Shown: positions 9,256-18,327, counted from the first letter of the stretch. The stretch: DNA of 64,000 nucleotides from an alpha proteobacterium L41A (GCA_000335735.1 AMYY01000018.1:1-64000), one strand, 5' to 3'. Made by a program: numbers and translations. The notes: generated from the letters alone by a model not told the origin.

Positions 9256-10221
9256 TCAGCCCAGAACGGTTTCGAAACTCTCTGGATCATCGATCGCCAG
9301 GCAGCGCGACAAATAGGCGTGAATTAAGGCGGCGCGTTCACGCGTGGTGCTGATCCTACCGCGGGCCGAAGCGACATCATCGATATCCGCCTTGTCCACG
9401 ACCGCGTCATACTCCGCACGCCCAAACCGGATCAGCGGACGATCATGCAGCAAAACTTCCATTCCCGAGCCAGAGTTGACAGTAAAGACGCAAGCCGCTC
9501 CCGCGATGCAGGCGTGGATCGACACGTCATCGACCCACGCCGCACCGGGGTAAGCCGCTGTCATCGCCCTCAGAGGCTCCATCGACTTGCGGTTGGCGGG
9601 ATGTCCCTTGACGACCAGCCGACGTCCCGCGACCCGGCAGTGGGCAAGCACCGCTGCAAGTGCCTCAGACACCCCGACATCCGAATGGAACCGGATGGTC
9701 TCATCGTGTGGCAGTTGGCAGAGAAACAGATCATATGCACCGGGGACAGGCGGCCCTTTCAAGGCCGGCTGCGCAAATAGCGATTCGTTGCGGGCAATGC
9801 GTTCCCGCAGGACAGCGTAGCCTTGATCCGCAACCTCGCTTGGCGACACCGGCGGCGGCAAGAATGACAGAGATGCGCCCCATCCCGAGGGATCAACCGT
9901 CATGAAGCCGGCCAAGGGCGCATTCTTGTAGAACCAGGCGTTCGTTCCGATAGGAAACTGCTGTCTCAGCTTATGCGGAAAGTAGACCCTGTCGAAAGCA
10001 GCGGCCCGAGCCTGAAGTTCTGACAGCTCGAAGCGCCATAGAGGCTGTTCATCAACGACGACAGTGTCGCCTCGGGCCTCATGAAAAGACTGGATCTGAT
10101 CCAAAAAACGCCCGAACTCGCGCAGGATCGGATTGAGCGGGGGCCCAATCACGTCGGGAACCGGGCCTTGCTTGAACGAACAGTCGAGTCTCGGCTTGGC
10201 CAGAAGAATTCTGCGCGTCAT
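9256..10221 (-). CDS. Capsule polysaccharide biosynthesis protein, KpsS/LipB-like (321 aa)
   Basis: Resembles the Capsule_synth family (KpsS/KpsC/LipA/LipB), which adds the Kdo linker to phosphatidylglycerol on which capsule is built. Visible features are LLAKPRLDCSFKQGPVPD at the N-terminus, FLCQLPHDETIRFHSD in the middle, VVKGHPANRK, and the C-terminal SIHACIAGAACVFTVNSGSGMEVLLHDRP that is characteristic of the GT-B-like C-terminal half. An earlier in-frame start exists, but ATG at 10221 is preferred because AGGAAA sits at good spacing before it. It is first in the minus-strand export cluster and divergent from the gene at 10289. It is shorter than typical KpsS, so the exact reaction is uncertain. 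Confidence 0.8.
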   Translation of the reverse strand: MTRRILLAKPRLDCSFKQGPVPDVIGPPLNPILREFGRFLDQIQSFHEARGDTVVVDEQPLWRFELSELQARAAAFDRVYFPHKLRQQFPIGTNAWFYKNAPLAGFMTVDPSGWGASLSFLPPPVSPSEVADQGYAVLRERIARNESLFAQPALKGPPVPGAYDLFLCQLPHDETIRFHSDVGVSEALAAVLAHCRVAGRRLVVKGHPANRKSMEPLRAMTAAYPGAAWVDDVSIHACIAGAACVFTVNSGSGMEVLLHDRPLIRFGRAEYDAVVDKADIDDVASARGRISTTRERAALIHAYLSRCLAIDDPESFETVLG

Positions 10222-10288
10222 GATGATTTCCTGGTAACGCCTCACCCCACGCCCTTGAAGCGCGAACGCGATCCGGCGACAAGCGCTC

Positions 10289-12244
10289 ATGGTCAATCCT
10301 GCGCCGTGTCGTCGTATCATTCTCTGCGGGCCAAGCGCCCAGACTCTTCCCCTTCTCGGCCGACTACTTCGAAGGAGCGCGAGTCAGGTGGTAGAGGTCG
10401 TATCCAGCTCGGCCTTCTCCACCGATTTCGCTGGCGACCGCACCTTGGTCACCACGGCCGCCAGCGATCTGCTGGGTCTGAAGAAGATTCGAAGCTGGTC
10501 GAATCAGGAACGCGCAGACACGCGGGTCGTCATCTGTGTCCGCGACCCTCGGGACATCCTAGTCGAACAGGTTGGAAACAGCGAAGCGCCCTACATCACG
10601 GGATATGATCACGCACTTCACGTGGCCCGCAAGATCGTCACCTTGACCGCACCGGGCCTTCTCTTTCAGCATGGTGTCGCCGACGCGACCATCCGAAATG
10701 CGGCTGGCGTCCTTCTGCTTCGTCACGAAGACATCCTCCGGAGGCCGCATGTCACGCAACTGGCCTTGGCCAGCTTTACCGGCCTCGACCTTCGCAAGGG
10801 GTTTGCGGGCTTGCTGACCCATGAACCGGATGCGGCGGCGGCCGGCTTTAGGGAGAAGCTATCGTCAGGGTCTCTCTCGCCACGCGCCGCGCGGCGCATC
10901 GCACGCCAGTTCCGACTGGCTCCCGCCCTGTTCGACACCCTGGAAGCCCACGACTACGAGGTGCCCGGCGATCGCCGCTGGTTTGCTCTCTTGCGGGAAC
11001 AAGCACCCGACGCCTTTGACGACACGCCCGGAACTATTGTCGGCTTCCATACGGCGGACGAGCTCTATGTCGAAGAAGCCAGACGTATGAAGGTCTCGAT
11101 CGAGACATTGGGGTTGCCAATAGACTTGACCGCGATCGAGCCTCGGGACTGGCTTGCCTCGGTGCAATGCAAACCCGCTTTTTTGCTGGAAAAGAGAAAG
11201 CGCCTGCGTGGACCGCTTCTCTACATCGACGTGGATGCGGTGGTTCACGCGGATCCTTGGCCATATCTGCGAGGCTACGAAAGCGATGTGGCTCTCGCCG
11301 GCCACCAAGGAGAGGCGATCATCAGCGGTACGGTCCTTATCAACGACACGCCCGGCGCCGTGCATTTCCTGGAGGAATGGGTGGCGGAACAGGCAAAGTC
11401 TCCGAAACTCTGGGATCAGCATTGTTTGGAGAAAGTCGCCAAACGACATCGTCACGGTGAAGACGGCGTAGTCATCGACTATCTGCCGCCTGAATTGTGC
11501 TGCGTCTTCAACCGGAAATTCAGCCCTCCGATCATCCCCCTTATCGAACATCTTCAGGCCAGCCGGGAGCGCTTCCACGATTCCGAAGACGATAAGAAAA
11601 AGGAAAACCTGTCCGCGAGGCGAAACCGCTTGGCCGAACTTGATCAGGCGGCGCCAGAACGAGGCATGCAAGCGGCTTACTCGGCAAAAACGGCTCAGGA
11701 GCGGGCCGCCGAAACCCGCAGTATGATGGATAGCGGCGCGTCCGACACACTGCGATGGGCCCAGACGTCCAATCTCAAGTCCGCATGGCGCTCGCGCGCA
11801 GCAGTCGTCGCGAGCCTGATCCCGGCAGGGACATCTGTGTTGGATCTCGGCTGCGGCGCAATGGATTTGGAGCACGAACTGGCGAATGGAACGACGTATC
11901 TACCCGCCGATCTTGTCGCCCGCGACTGCCGCACGATCATCGTGGATCTCAACGGCGACGGCATGCCTGGCGTCGAAGCAGATGTTGTGACGATGTTGGG
12001 GGTTCTGGAATACGTACATCAGCCTGAACGCCTGTTGACGGCCATGGCGAAACGCTGGCCCCGTGCGATCGTCACCTACAATCCGACAGACCTTGACCAC
12101 GGGCGCGACCGCAGAACACATGGGTGGTTCAACGACATGACGTCGGCTCAGCTGGTCTCAAAGGCGGATAGCGCAGGGTATCGCCTCCTCGGGATCGTGC
12201 CCCACGGACCTCGCGAACGCGTCTACGAGTTTTCTGCCCGATGA
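10289..12244 (+). CDS. Three-domain protein: sulfotransferase-like, glycosyltransferase-like, methyltransferase (651 aa)
   Basis: An apparent natural fusion. Residues about 9-225 resemble a sulfotransferase: CVRDPRDILVEQ at 83-94 matches the 3'-phosphate-binding region, and LLRHEDILRRP at 143-153 matches the usual YEDL segment, but the N-terminal P-loop-like motif is poor, so activity is doubtful. Residues about 250-430 resemble a nucleotide-diphospho-sugar transferase with LLYIDVDAVVHADPW, in which D314-V-D316 is a DxD motif. A charged linker (about 430-480) leads to a class I SAM methyltransferase with VLDLGCGAMD at 517-526 and a C-terminal beta strand. Its stop overlaps the start of the pyruvyltransferase (ATGA at 12241-12244), so both probably decorate the same polymer. 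Confidence 0.82.
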   Translation: MVNPAPCRRIILCGPSAQTLPLLGRLLRRSASQVVEVVSSSAFSTDFAGDRTLVTTAASDLLGLKKIRSWSNQERADTRVVICVRDPRDILVEQVGNSEAPYITGYDHALHVARKIVTLTAPGLLFQHGVADATIRNAAGVLLLRHEDILRRPHVTQLALASFTGLDLRKGFAGLLTHEPDAAAAGFREKLSSGSLSPRAARRIARQFRLAPALFDTLEAHDYEVPGDRRWFALLREQAPDAFDDTPGTIVGFHTADELYVEEARRMKVSIETLGLPIDLTAIEPRDWLASVQCKPAFLLEKRKRLRGPLLYIDVDAVVHADPWPYLRGYESDVALAGHQGEAIISGTVLINDTPGAVHFLEEWVAEQAKSPKLWDQHCLEKVAKRHRHGEDGVVIDYLPPELCCVFNRKFSPPIIPLIEHLQASRERFHDSEDDKKKENLSARRNRLAELDQAAPERGMQAAYSAKTAQERAAETRSMMDSGASDTLRWAQTSNLKSAWRSRAAVVASLIPAGTSVLDLGCGAMDLEHELANGTTYLPADLVARDCRTIIVDLNGDGMPGVEADVVTMLGVLEYVHQPERLLTAMAKRWPRAIVTYNPTDLDHGRDRRTHGWFNDMTSAQLVSKADSAGYRLLGIVPHGPRERVYEFSAR

Positions 12245-13020
12245 CGATCACTTCCGTCTTTCGCTCTGATCGGACCAACGTCGGCGACTGGTACTGTTCG
12301 CCGGATCGCTATTTCCCTGATTTGAAGGGAGTCTGTCAGGACATCCTTGAGATCGAATCCGACCCGCCACCGGGCGGCCATGTCATTCTAGGCGGGGGGG
12401 GATTGATTGCGGCGACGTTTACCGCAGCGATGACAGCTTTGGCGGCCCAGCGCCCTCGCCTTTCCAGTCTCGTCGCCTGGGGCATCGGGGAAAGTTTGAT
12501 CATCGACCGCAAGGGTGGGTTCGTTTCCCCCTACGACGGCTCGTTGCCGGCATATCTCGAAGCCTTCGATCTTGTCGGTCTCCGCGATTTCGGGACTGAA
12601 TTTCGCTGGACGCCCTGCGTGAGCTGCATGTTGCCCCAGTTCGACCAGCCTGCTGCACCGACGCAAGACATCGTGCTCTACGCGCACAAGCGGATTCCGC
12701 TTCCGATCGACGGCCACCCAATGATGACGAACGCCGAGGAAGATATCGATGCGGTTCTGCATTTTCTGGCATCGGCCGAAACCGTGATCACAAATTCGTA
12801 TCACGGCGCCTACTGGGCGACTCTCCTGGGTCGACGGGTGTTAGCCATCCCGAACATGTCGAAGATGTACCGGTTCAAACATACTCCCGTCCTTTGCGAA
12901 GCCTCCGAATGGCGGCGCTATCTCGGTCAGGCGGTCGCCTATCCGGACGCACTTGCCGAGTGTCGTAAGGCCACGGTCGATTTCAAAACGGATGTTGACG
13001 ATCGGATAAGGGGCAGTTGA
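12241..13020 (+). CDS. Polysaccharide pyruvyl transferase family protein (259 aa)
   Basis: Likely adds pyruvate ketals from phosphoenolpyruvate to sugars of the capsule. Family marks are DRTNVGDWYCSP near the N-terminus, ILGGGGLIAATF at about residues 49-60, SLVAWGIGES, LRDFGTEF, a conserved-looking CVSCMLP, and the C-terminal ITNSYHGAYWATLLGRRVLAIP. Length is on the short side for the family but both halves are present. It overlaps the preceding three-domain gene by four bases and is therefore translationally coupled to it. Confidence 0.88.
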   Translation: MTITSVFRSDRTNVGDWYCSPDRYFPDLKGVCQDILEIESDPPPGGHVILGGGGLIAATFTAAMTALAAQRPRLSSLVAWGIGESLIIDRKGGFVSPYDGSLPAYLEAFDLVGLRDFGTEFRWTPCVSCMLPQFDQPAAPTQDIVLYAHKRIPLPIDGHPMMTNAEEDIDAVLHFLASAETVITNSYHGAYWATLLGRRVLAIPNMSKMYRFKHTPVLCEASEWRRYLGQAVAYPDALAECRKATVDFKTDVDDRIRGS

Positions 13021-13080
13021 ACCCTCGCCTAAAAGGGCGTTTATCGCGCTCTCACCATTTATTCAGTCGGACAACTTCCT

Positions 13081-13215
13081 ATGGCTCCCCCCATAAAATC
13101 CTCCCCCGATTCCGCCGTGCTGGCTCAAATCGAGCGCCATCTGGCCGAATTGGTCGTGTTGCAGAAAAAGCAACTGCAAGCCATCCGGCAGTTGACCGGA
13201 GACAAGGCGCGCTGA
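13081..13215 (+). CDS. Possible small helical protein (44 aa)
   Basis: A short frame with an ATG at 13081 and TGA at 13213-13215. The product is charged and helix-prone (QIERHLAELVVLQKKQLQAI), with leucines and other hydrophobics spaced like a coiled coil. It fills the gap between the pyruvyltransferase and the convergent beta-helix gene, and its stop lies only two bases from that gene's stop, a tight fit typical of real genes. The ribosome site is weak (GGA nine bases upstream). Function unknown. Confidence 0.4.
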   Translation: MAPPIKSSPDSAVLAQIERHLAELVVLQKKQLQAIRQLTGDKAR

Positions 13216-13217
13216 CA

Positions 13218-14495
13218 TCAGCCCGATCGCCATCCGCGACTTCTTTCGACGGTGAAACCAGACGCGAGGTTGTCGAACTCGATGTTGGGGCGATCGGCGC
13301 GAGACGTCTGCCAAGCGCGTAGCGTCCCGGTGCCCGACGTTCCAATCATCACCGAGTCGAAGGCTCTCGTCATCGTTGGGGCGGATTGATCGTCGATGAT
13401 CCGATTTTGGCGGGCCACTACGCCATAAGGTGCCGTCGCGCCAGTTTCTTGCCGGGCGTAAAGAATAATCCCAGCCGGTTCCGACGCGCGCCAAAGACCG
13501 CTTGCGCCCGGATTGACGATCTCATTGCCGATGATCTGAACATCGCCCGGCAGGTCGCCATTTGCGTCTCCCGGGGCCGAGCAGGTGATGCCTGCGCACC
13601 CCGGCCGGATGATCTGGTTGTCGGCAACGATGATATCGTTGAACCAATTCGCGCATTTCACGCCCCAAGTGCCGGCGTCCAGAATTCGGTTGCCGACAAC
13701 CGATATCCGACGGTTTCCACGACCGCTGACGTCCACGCCCTGCTCGACACCTGGACCGATGCTCGATTTCGCGATCCGGCCGTCCGTGGAAGACCCACAG
13801 ACGACGCCTCTGGAATACTGCCGAGACAGCGCCGGTTGGCCGGGCCATTGGGCGACAAGCCCCGACACCCTGGCGTTTGAGATTGAGAAACCGCGGCACA
13901 GTTGAAACTCGACGCCCTGGCAAACGTCGTTTTCCGGCTCTCGCAGGAAACGCGGTTTGAAATCTTGAATGACGATGTCGCGAAGCACAGCGCCGGGCGT
14001 GGCGATGACCTTGATGCCGGTGATGGCGCCGGCGTTGCGGACGGTCACTCGGGTCAGGACCGCCGACGCGCAATTGCTGATCTGCAGGGCCGAGCACTGT
14101 CCCATCCCGGCGTCCTGCTGAAGATTCGCGAGATCTATGACGAGGTCTTCGATCTCTATCCGACCAGCGCTCAGCCCGTCTAGGACAACCGTTTTCTCCA
14201 GCTTGGGATCGACCGATGTCTGAAGCAAGGTCAAACGACGCAGGCAGGGCGGCGCGGTTATCCGCAGTTCGCCGTGAATTTCATAGGTTGCGCCGTTCCC
14301 GTCGATAACCCTGCCGCTCTCGAACGCTGTCTTGAGCGCGGCGACATTCCGGATGGCTTCCGCCCGCGACACGCGGCCCGCCTGCGCGCCGAAAACTTCA
14401 GGTGCAAGGGCCTCGCCGGAAGACCGGGCGCAAGCGGCGGTCGGAACCGCCGAAAGGAGACCCAACCCGCCCAGCACTGTACGCCTGTGAATCAT
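13218..14495 (-). CDS. Secreted right-handed beta-helix protein, pectate-lyase-like fold (425 aa)
   Basis: The N-terminus MIHRRTVLGGLGLLSAVPTA followed by AC looks like a Tat-type signal (RR plus a hydrophobic stretch), possibly ending in a weak lipobox. The body has the ladder of short repeats with N, G, V and I at regular spacing seen in parallel beta-helix proteins (IEIEDLVIDLAN, VVGNRILDAGTWGVKCANW, IIVADNQIIRPGCAGI, VQIIGNEIVNPGASGLW, VARQNRIIDDQS). Such folds are common in polysaccharide lyases, hydrolases and epimerases acting on uronic acid polymers. In this locus it may trim or turn over the exported polymer. Catalytic residues cannot be assigned. Confidence 0.8.
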   Translation of the reverse strand: MIHRRTVLGGLGLLSAVPTAACARSSGEALAPEVFGAQAGRVSRAEAIRNVAALKTAFESGRVIDGNGATYEIHGELRITAPPCLRRLTLLQTSVDPKLEKTVVLDGLSAGRIEIEDLVIDLANLQQDAGMGQCSALQISNCASAVLTRVTVRNAGAITGIKVIATPGAVLRDIVIQDFKPRFLREPENDVCQGVEFQLCRGFSISNARVSGLVAQWPGQPALSRQYSRGVVCGSSTDGRIAKSSIGPGVEQGVDVSGRGNRRISVVGNRILDAGTWGVKCANWFNDIIVADNQIIRPGCAGITCSAPGDANGDLPGDVQIIGNEIVNPGASGLWRASEPAGIILYARQETGATAPYGVVARQNRIIDDQSAPTMTRAFDSVMIGTSGTGTLRAWQTSRADRPNIEFDNLASGFTVERSRGWRSG

Positions 14496-14537
14496 GGCTC
14501 ACCCCGCATCCGCACCTTGGCGGGCCCATGACGATTT

Positions 14538-15239
14538 TTAGGCCGCCCGCCTCTGAAGATCGAATTTCCGGTCCAGATGGCGAAGCACGGCGTCAAGAAC
14601 TTCGCGCCCGCCTTTCTCGTTCATATGATGATAGTCGTGGCCGGCGTTCTCGACGGCCTTTTCGCCTGTTAACAGAACCGAGCCCCGATAAAATTCGCCC
14701 AAGGGGCGATGAAGATCGTCGAAAAGGACACGCGGGAAGGGCACGTAGTCATGATCGCCCAACGCCCGCTGAATGATGGCCTGAACGTATCTAAACCGCG
14801 CATCGTCCATCTTTATGGTAGTCGTTGATACGACGTTCGCCGACACCAACAATGCGGTTTTGCCCGTAAGAGATTTCAAGAGCTCTGCAAGGCGGTAAGC
14901 GTTCGATTCTCTCACCATGTCTGTTGCGACGCGCGTCACGACCTGAAGCGAGCATCCGGCGTTGACAGCCGTAGCCATCGCCTTGTGAATGTCCTGCGGC
15001 GATGGAAGATCCGCATAGACAATGAAGGCGTCGTATGAGCCGACATCGAGACTGGCGCCCGACTTGAATCGAACATTGCGGATATGGCCGCCGATGACGT
15101 CGACCTTAGGAAACCCACCATTGCTGTGGCCGTAAAAATCTATTTCATAACGATCGTCGCCAGGGGCGCCGATTTTGTAGGCGGAGAAGACGGCTCCGAT
15201 ATAACTTGTGCCCAGTACGCAAAGTTTGGGGATTGTCAT
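14538..15239 (-). CDS. Putative SGNH-hydrolase-like protein (233 aa)
   Basis: No firm family recognised, but the layout suggests a divergent SGNH/GDSL fold. The N-terminus reads MTIPKLCVLGTSYIGAVFSA, where GTS (Ser at about 12) would be block I, and the C-terminus has DYHHMNEKGGREVLDAVLRH, which matches the D-x-x-H-x-N-x-x-G block V arrangement. A longer frame exists, but ATG at 15239 overlaps the stop of the GSCFA gene as ATGA and is chosen for that reason. No signal peptide is seen. Coupling to a GSCFA protein inside a capsule cluster suggests the pair modifies or deacylates polymer; that is inference. Confidence 0.6.
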   Translation of the reverse strand: MTIPKLCVLGTSYIGAVFSAYKIGAPGDDRYEIDFYGHSNGGFPKVDVIGGHIRNVRFKSGASLDVGSYDAFIVYADLPSPQDIHKAMATAVNAGCSLQVVTRVATDMVRESNAYRLAELLKSLTGKTALLVSANVVSTTTIKMDDARFRYVQAIIQRALGDHDYVPFPRVLFDDLHRPLGEFYRGSVLLTGEKAVENAGHDYHHMNEKGGREVLDAVLRHLDRKFDLQRRAA

Positions 15240-16306
15240 GCGGCGCCTCCAAATGCCTGAAGCAACTCTTCCTCGCACACCACGTCATCCGCTACAGAAG
15301 CGACAGGCTCCGCGCCCAAGGTCGGCTTGGGCTTAACGGCTTTCGCAGACGTCGGTTGGGCCGATACGGCGCTGAAAAAGTTGTCCATAACGAAATCGAC
15401 ACCGCGCGGGTTCACGTCCCTCTGATTAGGTTCGAAGAAAACCGCCTTAGTGACCGGGCTATTTATGATTTCATAGGAAGGGAAATAATCGACGTCCGGC
15501 CGCTGTCGCGACAGTTGCCCAGCCACGGCGCGCAATATGGATTTAGACTCCATGGTGGCGACCATGACGTGGCCGCCGGACTTTGTGGCGGTCAGCGGCA
15601 CAGGGGACACGGTGAGGATAAACCGCAGGTTCGGATTGAGAACCTTCATCTGGTCCATGGCCGTCTCGAGATTGGTCAGGACATCCATCACGGTGTGGTT
15701 GTCGAAAGCATGCGTCCTGTCGTCGAAAATCCCCGCCACTGTTCCCGGGCACATGGGATATTCATAACCCGTCTCGATGTTCCGCCAGCGTTCTGTCAGC
15801 CCCAGCGTGAAGACGAAATAGTCGGCCTTCTCGATGCAGGTTTTGAAGGCCGCTACCGCAACCGCTCGGCTGGCCTGCATCTCGTCGACCGAATCGAAGC
15901 CGTCTGGTTCCACAGCGGGCCTGAACGGATCATAGAACCGGCCGTCGGTTTCCCAGCTTTCCTCCGGCAAAGAGAGGACGCCAGCGGCCCACCCTACCCA
16001 TTGGGCAAGAATCGACGTGGTGTAGATGTTGCCGGTGCGGGCAGAAAAAACATTGTAATTAAACGCCTTGGCGCTTGATATCGATAGCCCTCTAGGCGCG
16101 GGTTCGCCATTGAACCAGGCAAAGCCTCTGGCAGCCAAGGCCCTACCGATGTGTTGCGCGAAGCAGGATCCGAAGGTGACGAACTGATCCGACGTCTTTA
16201 GATCAAACTTGGGCTTCCAGAGATCGGTCAGATCGAAAAGGCTCCGCGAGGCGACGGCCAGCTTCCAGAAGGCGCGATCCTCGAGGCCGACATACGGGTT
16301 GTTCAT
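15236..16306 (-). CDS. GSCFA domain protein (356 aa)
   Basis: Contains the family-naming motif: QFVTFGSCFAQHIGRAL, with GSCFA at residues 46-50. The GSCFA family is related to SGNH esterases and is often found in polysaccharide clusters, where it was annotated early as pectin-esterase-like. Other family features are GNIYTTSILAQWV, VFTLGLTERW, and SPVPLTATKSGGHVMVAT, followed by YFPSYEIINSP. No signal peptide is visible, so it probably acts in the cytoplasm. A C-terminal tail rich in K, P, A and V (about 300-356) is likely disordered. It is translationally coupled to the SGNH-like gene downstream. Confidence 0.88.
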   Translation of the reverse strand: MNNPYVGLEDRAFWKLAVASRSLFDLTDLWKPKFDLKTSDQFVTFGSCFAQHIGRALAARGFAWFNGEPAPRGLSISSAKAFNYNVFSARTGNIYTTSILAQWVGWAAGVLSLPEESWETDGRFYDPFRPAVEPDGFDSVDEMQASRAVAVAAFKTCIEKADYFVFTLGLTERWRNIETGYEYPMCPGTVAGIFDDRTHAFDNHTVMDVLTNLETAMDQMKVLNPNLRFILTVSPVPLTATKSGGHVMVATMESKSILRAVAGQLSRQRPDVDYFPSYEIINSPVTKAVFFEPNQRDVNPRGVDFVMDNFFSAVSAQPTSAKAVKPKPTLGAEPVASVADDVVCEEELLQAFGGAA

Positions 16307-16471
16307 GCCGACGATGGCTCCACTGACATTCTATTTTCGCGCCGAATCTTAGTGCCCCCGAGGCCATCCGGCAACGCGCCCTTCGGGGAAGGCGGCCAAA
16401 GCTCCGCCTTGTTGCTTGATATTATTGCGTAAGCCGCCAATAGTTCCGGAAGCAAACCTAAGGGTATCCGC

Positions 16472-17116
16472 ATGTCCTTTCTTAATGAACTCGGCTTAAA
16501 ATACCGGACTGACAAGGCCGTCGACGGAAAACGAGGCGAGCCCGGCAAAGGACATGACTATCTTCGCATCTATGAACGATTCTCCGTGCTGGAGCGCACC
16601 GAGGTTCTCAAGGTGCTTGAGATCGGCGTCCAGAAGGGGGCGTCAATTCGCATGTGGGAAGAGTACTTCCCCAACGCGACGATCTATGGCTTAGACATCG
16701 CGGAAAGCGCTCTGAATGTCACCGGCGATCGGATTCGCATTCAGTTGGTCGATCAATCCAACGCTGCGGCCTTGCAGGCCTTTGCTGAGCAGAACGGTCC
16801 CTTCGACCTGATTGTCGAAGACGGGTCGCACATCTGGTCGCATCAAATTATCGGCCTCCAAACCCTGCTGCCTCACCTGAAGCCCGGGGGCCAGTACATC
16901 GTCGAAGATTTGCACACCAGCTACGCTTCGGAGTTTGGCGAACCAGGAGGCGTGACCGGCGTACAATACGTGCTGAAATGCTGTGAAAAGGTTCTGGGAG
17001 GCAACAGGGTACGAACATCTGACGAGGAAGACAGCCTGATCCATAGGCTTTCAGAAGTTATAGACAGCGTCATGGTCCTACGATATGCGGCGGTGTTTTT
17101 CGCGAAGCCTGCCTAG
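16472..17116 (+). CDS. Class I SAM-dependent methyltransferase, sugar/macrocin O-methyltransferase-like (214 aa)
   Basis: Probably methylates a sugar of the polymer or its precursor. The SAM-binding motif is VLEIGVQKG at about 48-56, with GLD at 73-75, FDLIVEDGSH at 111-120, and LLPHLKPGGQYIVEDLHTSY, which resembles the CmcI/TylE-like and other sugar O-methyltransferases. The N-terminal LGLKYRTDK ... GHDYLRIYERF is also typical of this group. ATG at 16472 follows AAGGG. It is divergent from the GSCFA operon across 165 bases that must hold both promoters. The target hydroxyl is unknown. Confidence 0.85.
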   Translation: MSFLNELGLKYRTDKAVDGKRGEPGKGHDYLRIYERFSVLERTEVLKVLEIGVQKGASIRMWEEYFPNATIYGLDIAESALNVTGDRIRIQLVDQSNAAALQAFAEQNGPFDLIVEDGSHIWSHQIIGLQTLLPHLKPGGQYIVEDLHTSYASEFGEPGGVTGVQYVLKCCEKVLGGNRVRTSDEEDSLIHRLSEVIDSVMVLRYAAVFFAKPA

Positions 17117-17183
17117 AGCAAAGGTGCTGTCCGCGGTTTTGAGGCCTATGGTTCGGCAACGGTTCTGATTGCCAAAACGTATT

Positions 17184-17200
17184 CTGACGGACGGCGTCAG
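17184..17200. promoter_or_regulatory. Short inverted repeat in the rfbB leader
   Basis: CTGACG (17184-17189) and CGTCAG (17195-17200) form a perfect 6-base stem around GACGG, about 70 bases before the rfbB start. It could be an operator or a leader hairpin; a small direct repeat (cggatacggatacgg) follows it. No regulator can be named. Confidence 0.3.
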
Positions 17201-17271
17201 CGTGTAGCGAAAACGGATACGGATACGGCCGCAGTCTCGGCGACTGTCACGCTTTCACGGAAAGGAGTTCG

Positions 17272-18327
17272 ATGCGTATTTTGGTGACCGGCGGCGCCGG
17301 GTTCATTGGTTCGGCTTTGGTGCGTCGTTTGATTGCGCACACTGACCATGAAGTTCTGGTTTTCGATAAGTTGACTTACGCTGGCGTGCTTAGCTCGCTG
17401 GCGCCGGCGGTTTCCAACAACCGTTACGCATTCGTCCAGGCCGACATCTGCGACCCCGACGCCGTGGCAAAGGCACTGCGCGACTTCAAGCCCGACGTTG
17501 TCGCCCACTTGGCCGCAGAGAGCCATGTGGATCGTTCGATCGACGGACCGGGCGAGTTCATTCAGACTAACATGGTCGGCACCTTCGTCATGCTGAATCA
17601 AACGCTGGGATATTGGCGTGGGTTAGATGACGCGGCCAAGTCGGCCTTCCGCTTCCACCACATTTCGACCGACGAAGTGTTCGGCTCACTGGGCGAGGAC
17701 GGCTTCTTCACTGAGACCACGCCATACGACCCGCGCTCGCCCTATTCGGCGTCCAAAGCCGGATCAGACCACTTGGTGCGCGCTTGGGGACACACCTACG
17801 GCCTGCCGGTGCTGGTGACCAACTGCTCAAACAACTATGGCCCCTACCACTTCCCCGAGAAACTGATTCCGTTGATCATTATCCGGGCACTCAATGGCGA
17901 GCCTCTGCCGGTCTATGGCGATGGGTCTAATGTGCGCGACTGGCTCTTCGTTGATGACCACGCCCGCGCGCTACAGGTCGTGTTCGAAACTGGCACACCG
18001 GGTGAAACCTACAACGTCGGCGGTAATGCTGAGCGGAAGAACATCGAGGTGGTCGCCGCAATCTGTTCGATCCTAGACCGGCTGCGGCCTAAGGCCGAAG
18101 GTAAATACGCCGATCAGATCACCTATGTGACCGATCGGCCGGGTCACGATCATCGCTACGCCATCGACGCCTCCAAGATTCGATCCGACCTGGACTGGAC
18201 GCCGGCTGTGACCTTCGAACAGGGCATCGAACAGACGGTGACTTGGTATCTGGAGAACCAGTCCTGGTGGCAGGACATTCTGGATGCCCGCTATTCGACC
18301 CAGCGTCTGGGCGTGGCCAATGCCTGA
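17272..18327 (+). CDS. rfbB: dTDP-glucose 4,6-dehydratase RfbB/RmlB (351 aa)
   Basis: Second enzyme of dTDP-L-rhamnose synthesis; it makes dTDP-4-keto-6-deoxyglucose with bound NAD. The Rossmann motif is [12 protein letters not shown] at 5-16, [15 protein letters not shown] is the family signature, the [10 protein letters not shown]-equivalent segment is [12 protein letters not shown], and the catalytic pair is Y158/K162 in [29 protein letters not shown] and [20 protein letters not shown] are also diagnostic. ATG at 17272 follows a strong AAAGGAG. Its end overlaps the rfbD start by eight bases; first gene of the rfbB-rfbD-rfbA operon. Confidence 0.97.
   Translation: MRILVTGGAGFIGSALVRRLIAHTDHEVLVFDKLTYAGVLSSLAPAVSNNRYAFVQADICDPDAVAKALRDFKPDVVAHLAAESHVDRSIDGPGEFIQTNMVGTFVMLNQTLGYWRGLDDAAKSAFRFHHISTDEVFGSLGEDGFFTETTPYDPRSPYSASKAGSDHLVRAWGHTYGLPVLVTNCSNNYGPYHFPEKLIPLIIIRALNGEPLPVYGDGSNVRDWLFVDDHARALQVVFETGTPGETYNVGGNAERKNIEVVAAICSILDRLRPKAEGKYADQITYVTDRPGHDHRYAIDASKIRSDLDWTPAVTFEQGIEQTVTWYLENQSWWQDILDARYSTQRLGVANA

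Noticed and set aside
17213-17227. Short direct repeat cggatacggatacgg before rfbB
   Set aside because: Only two units and a part; too short to call an operator or a repeat array.
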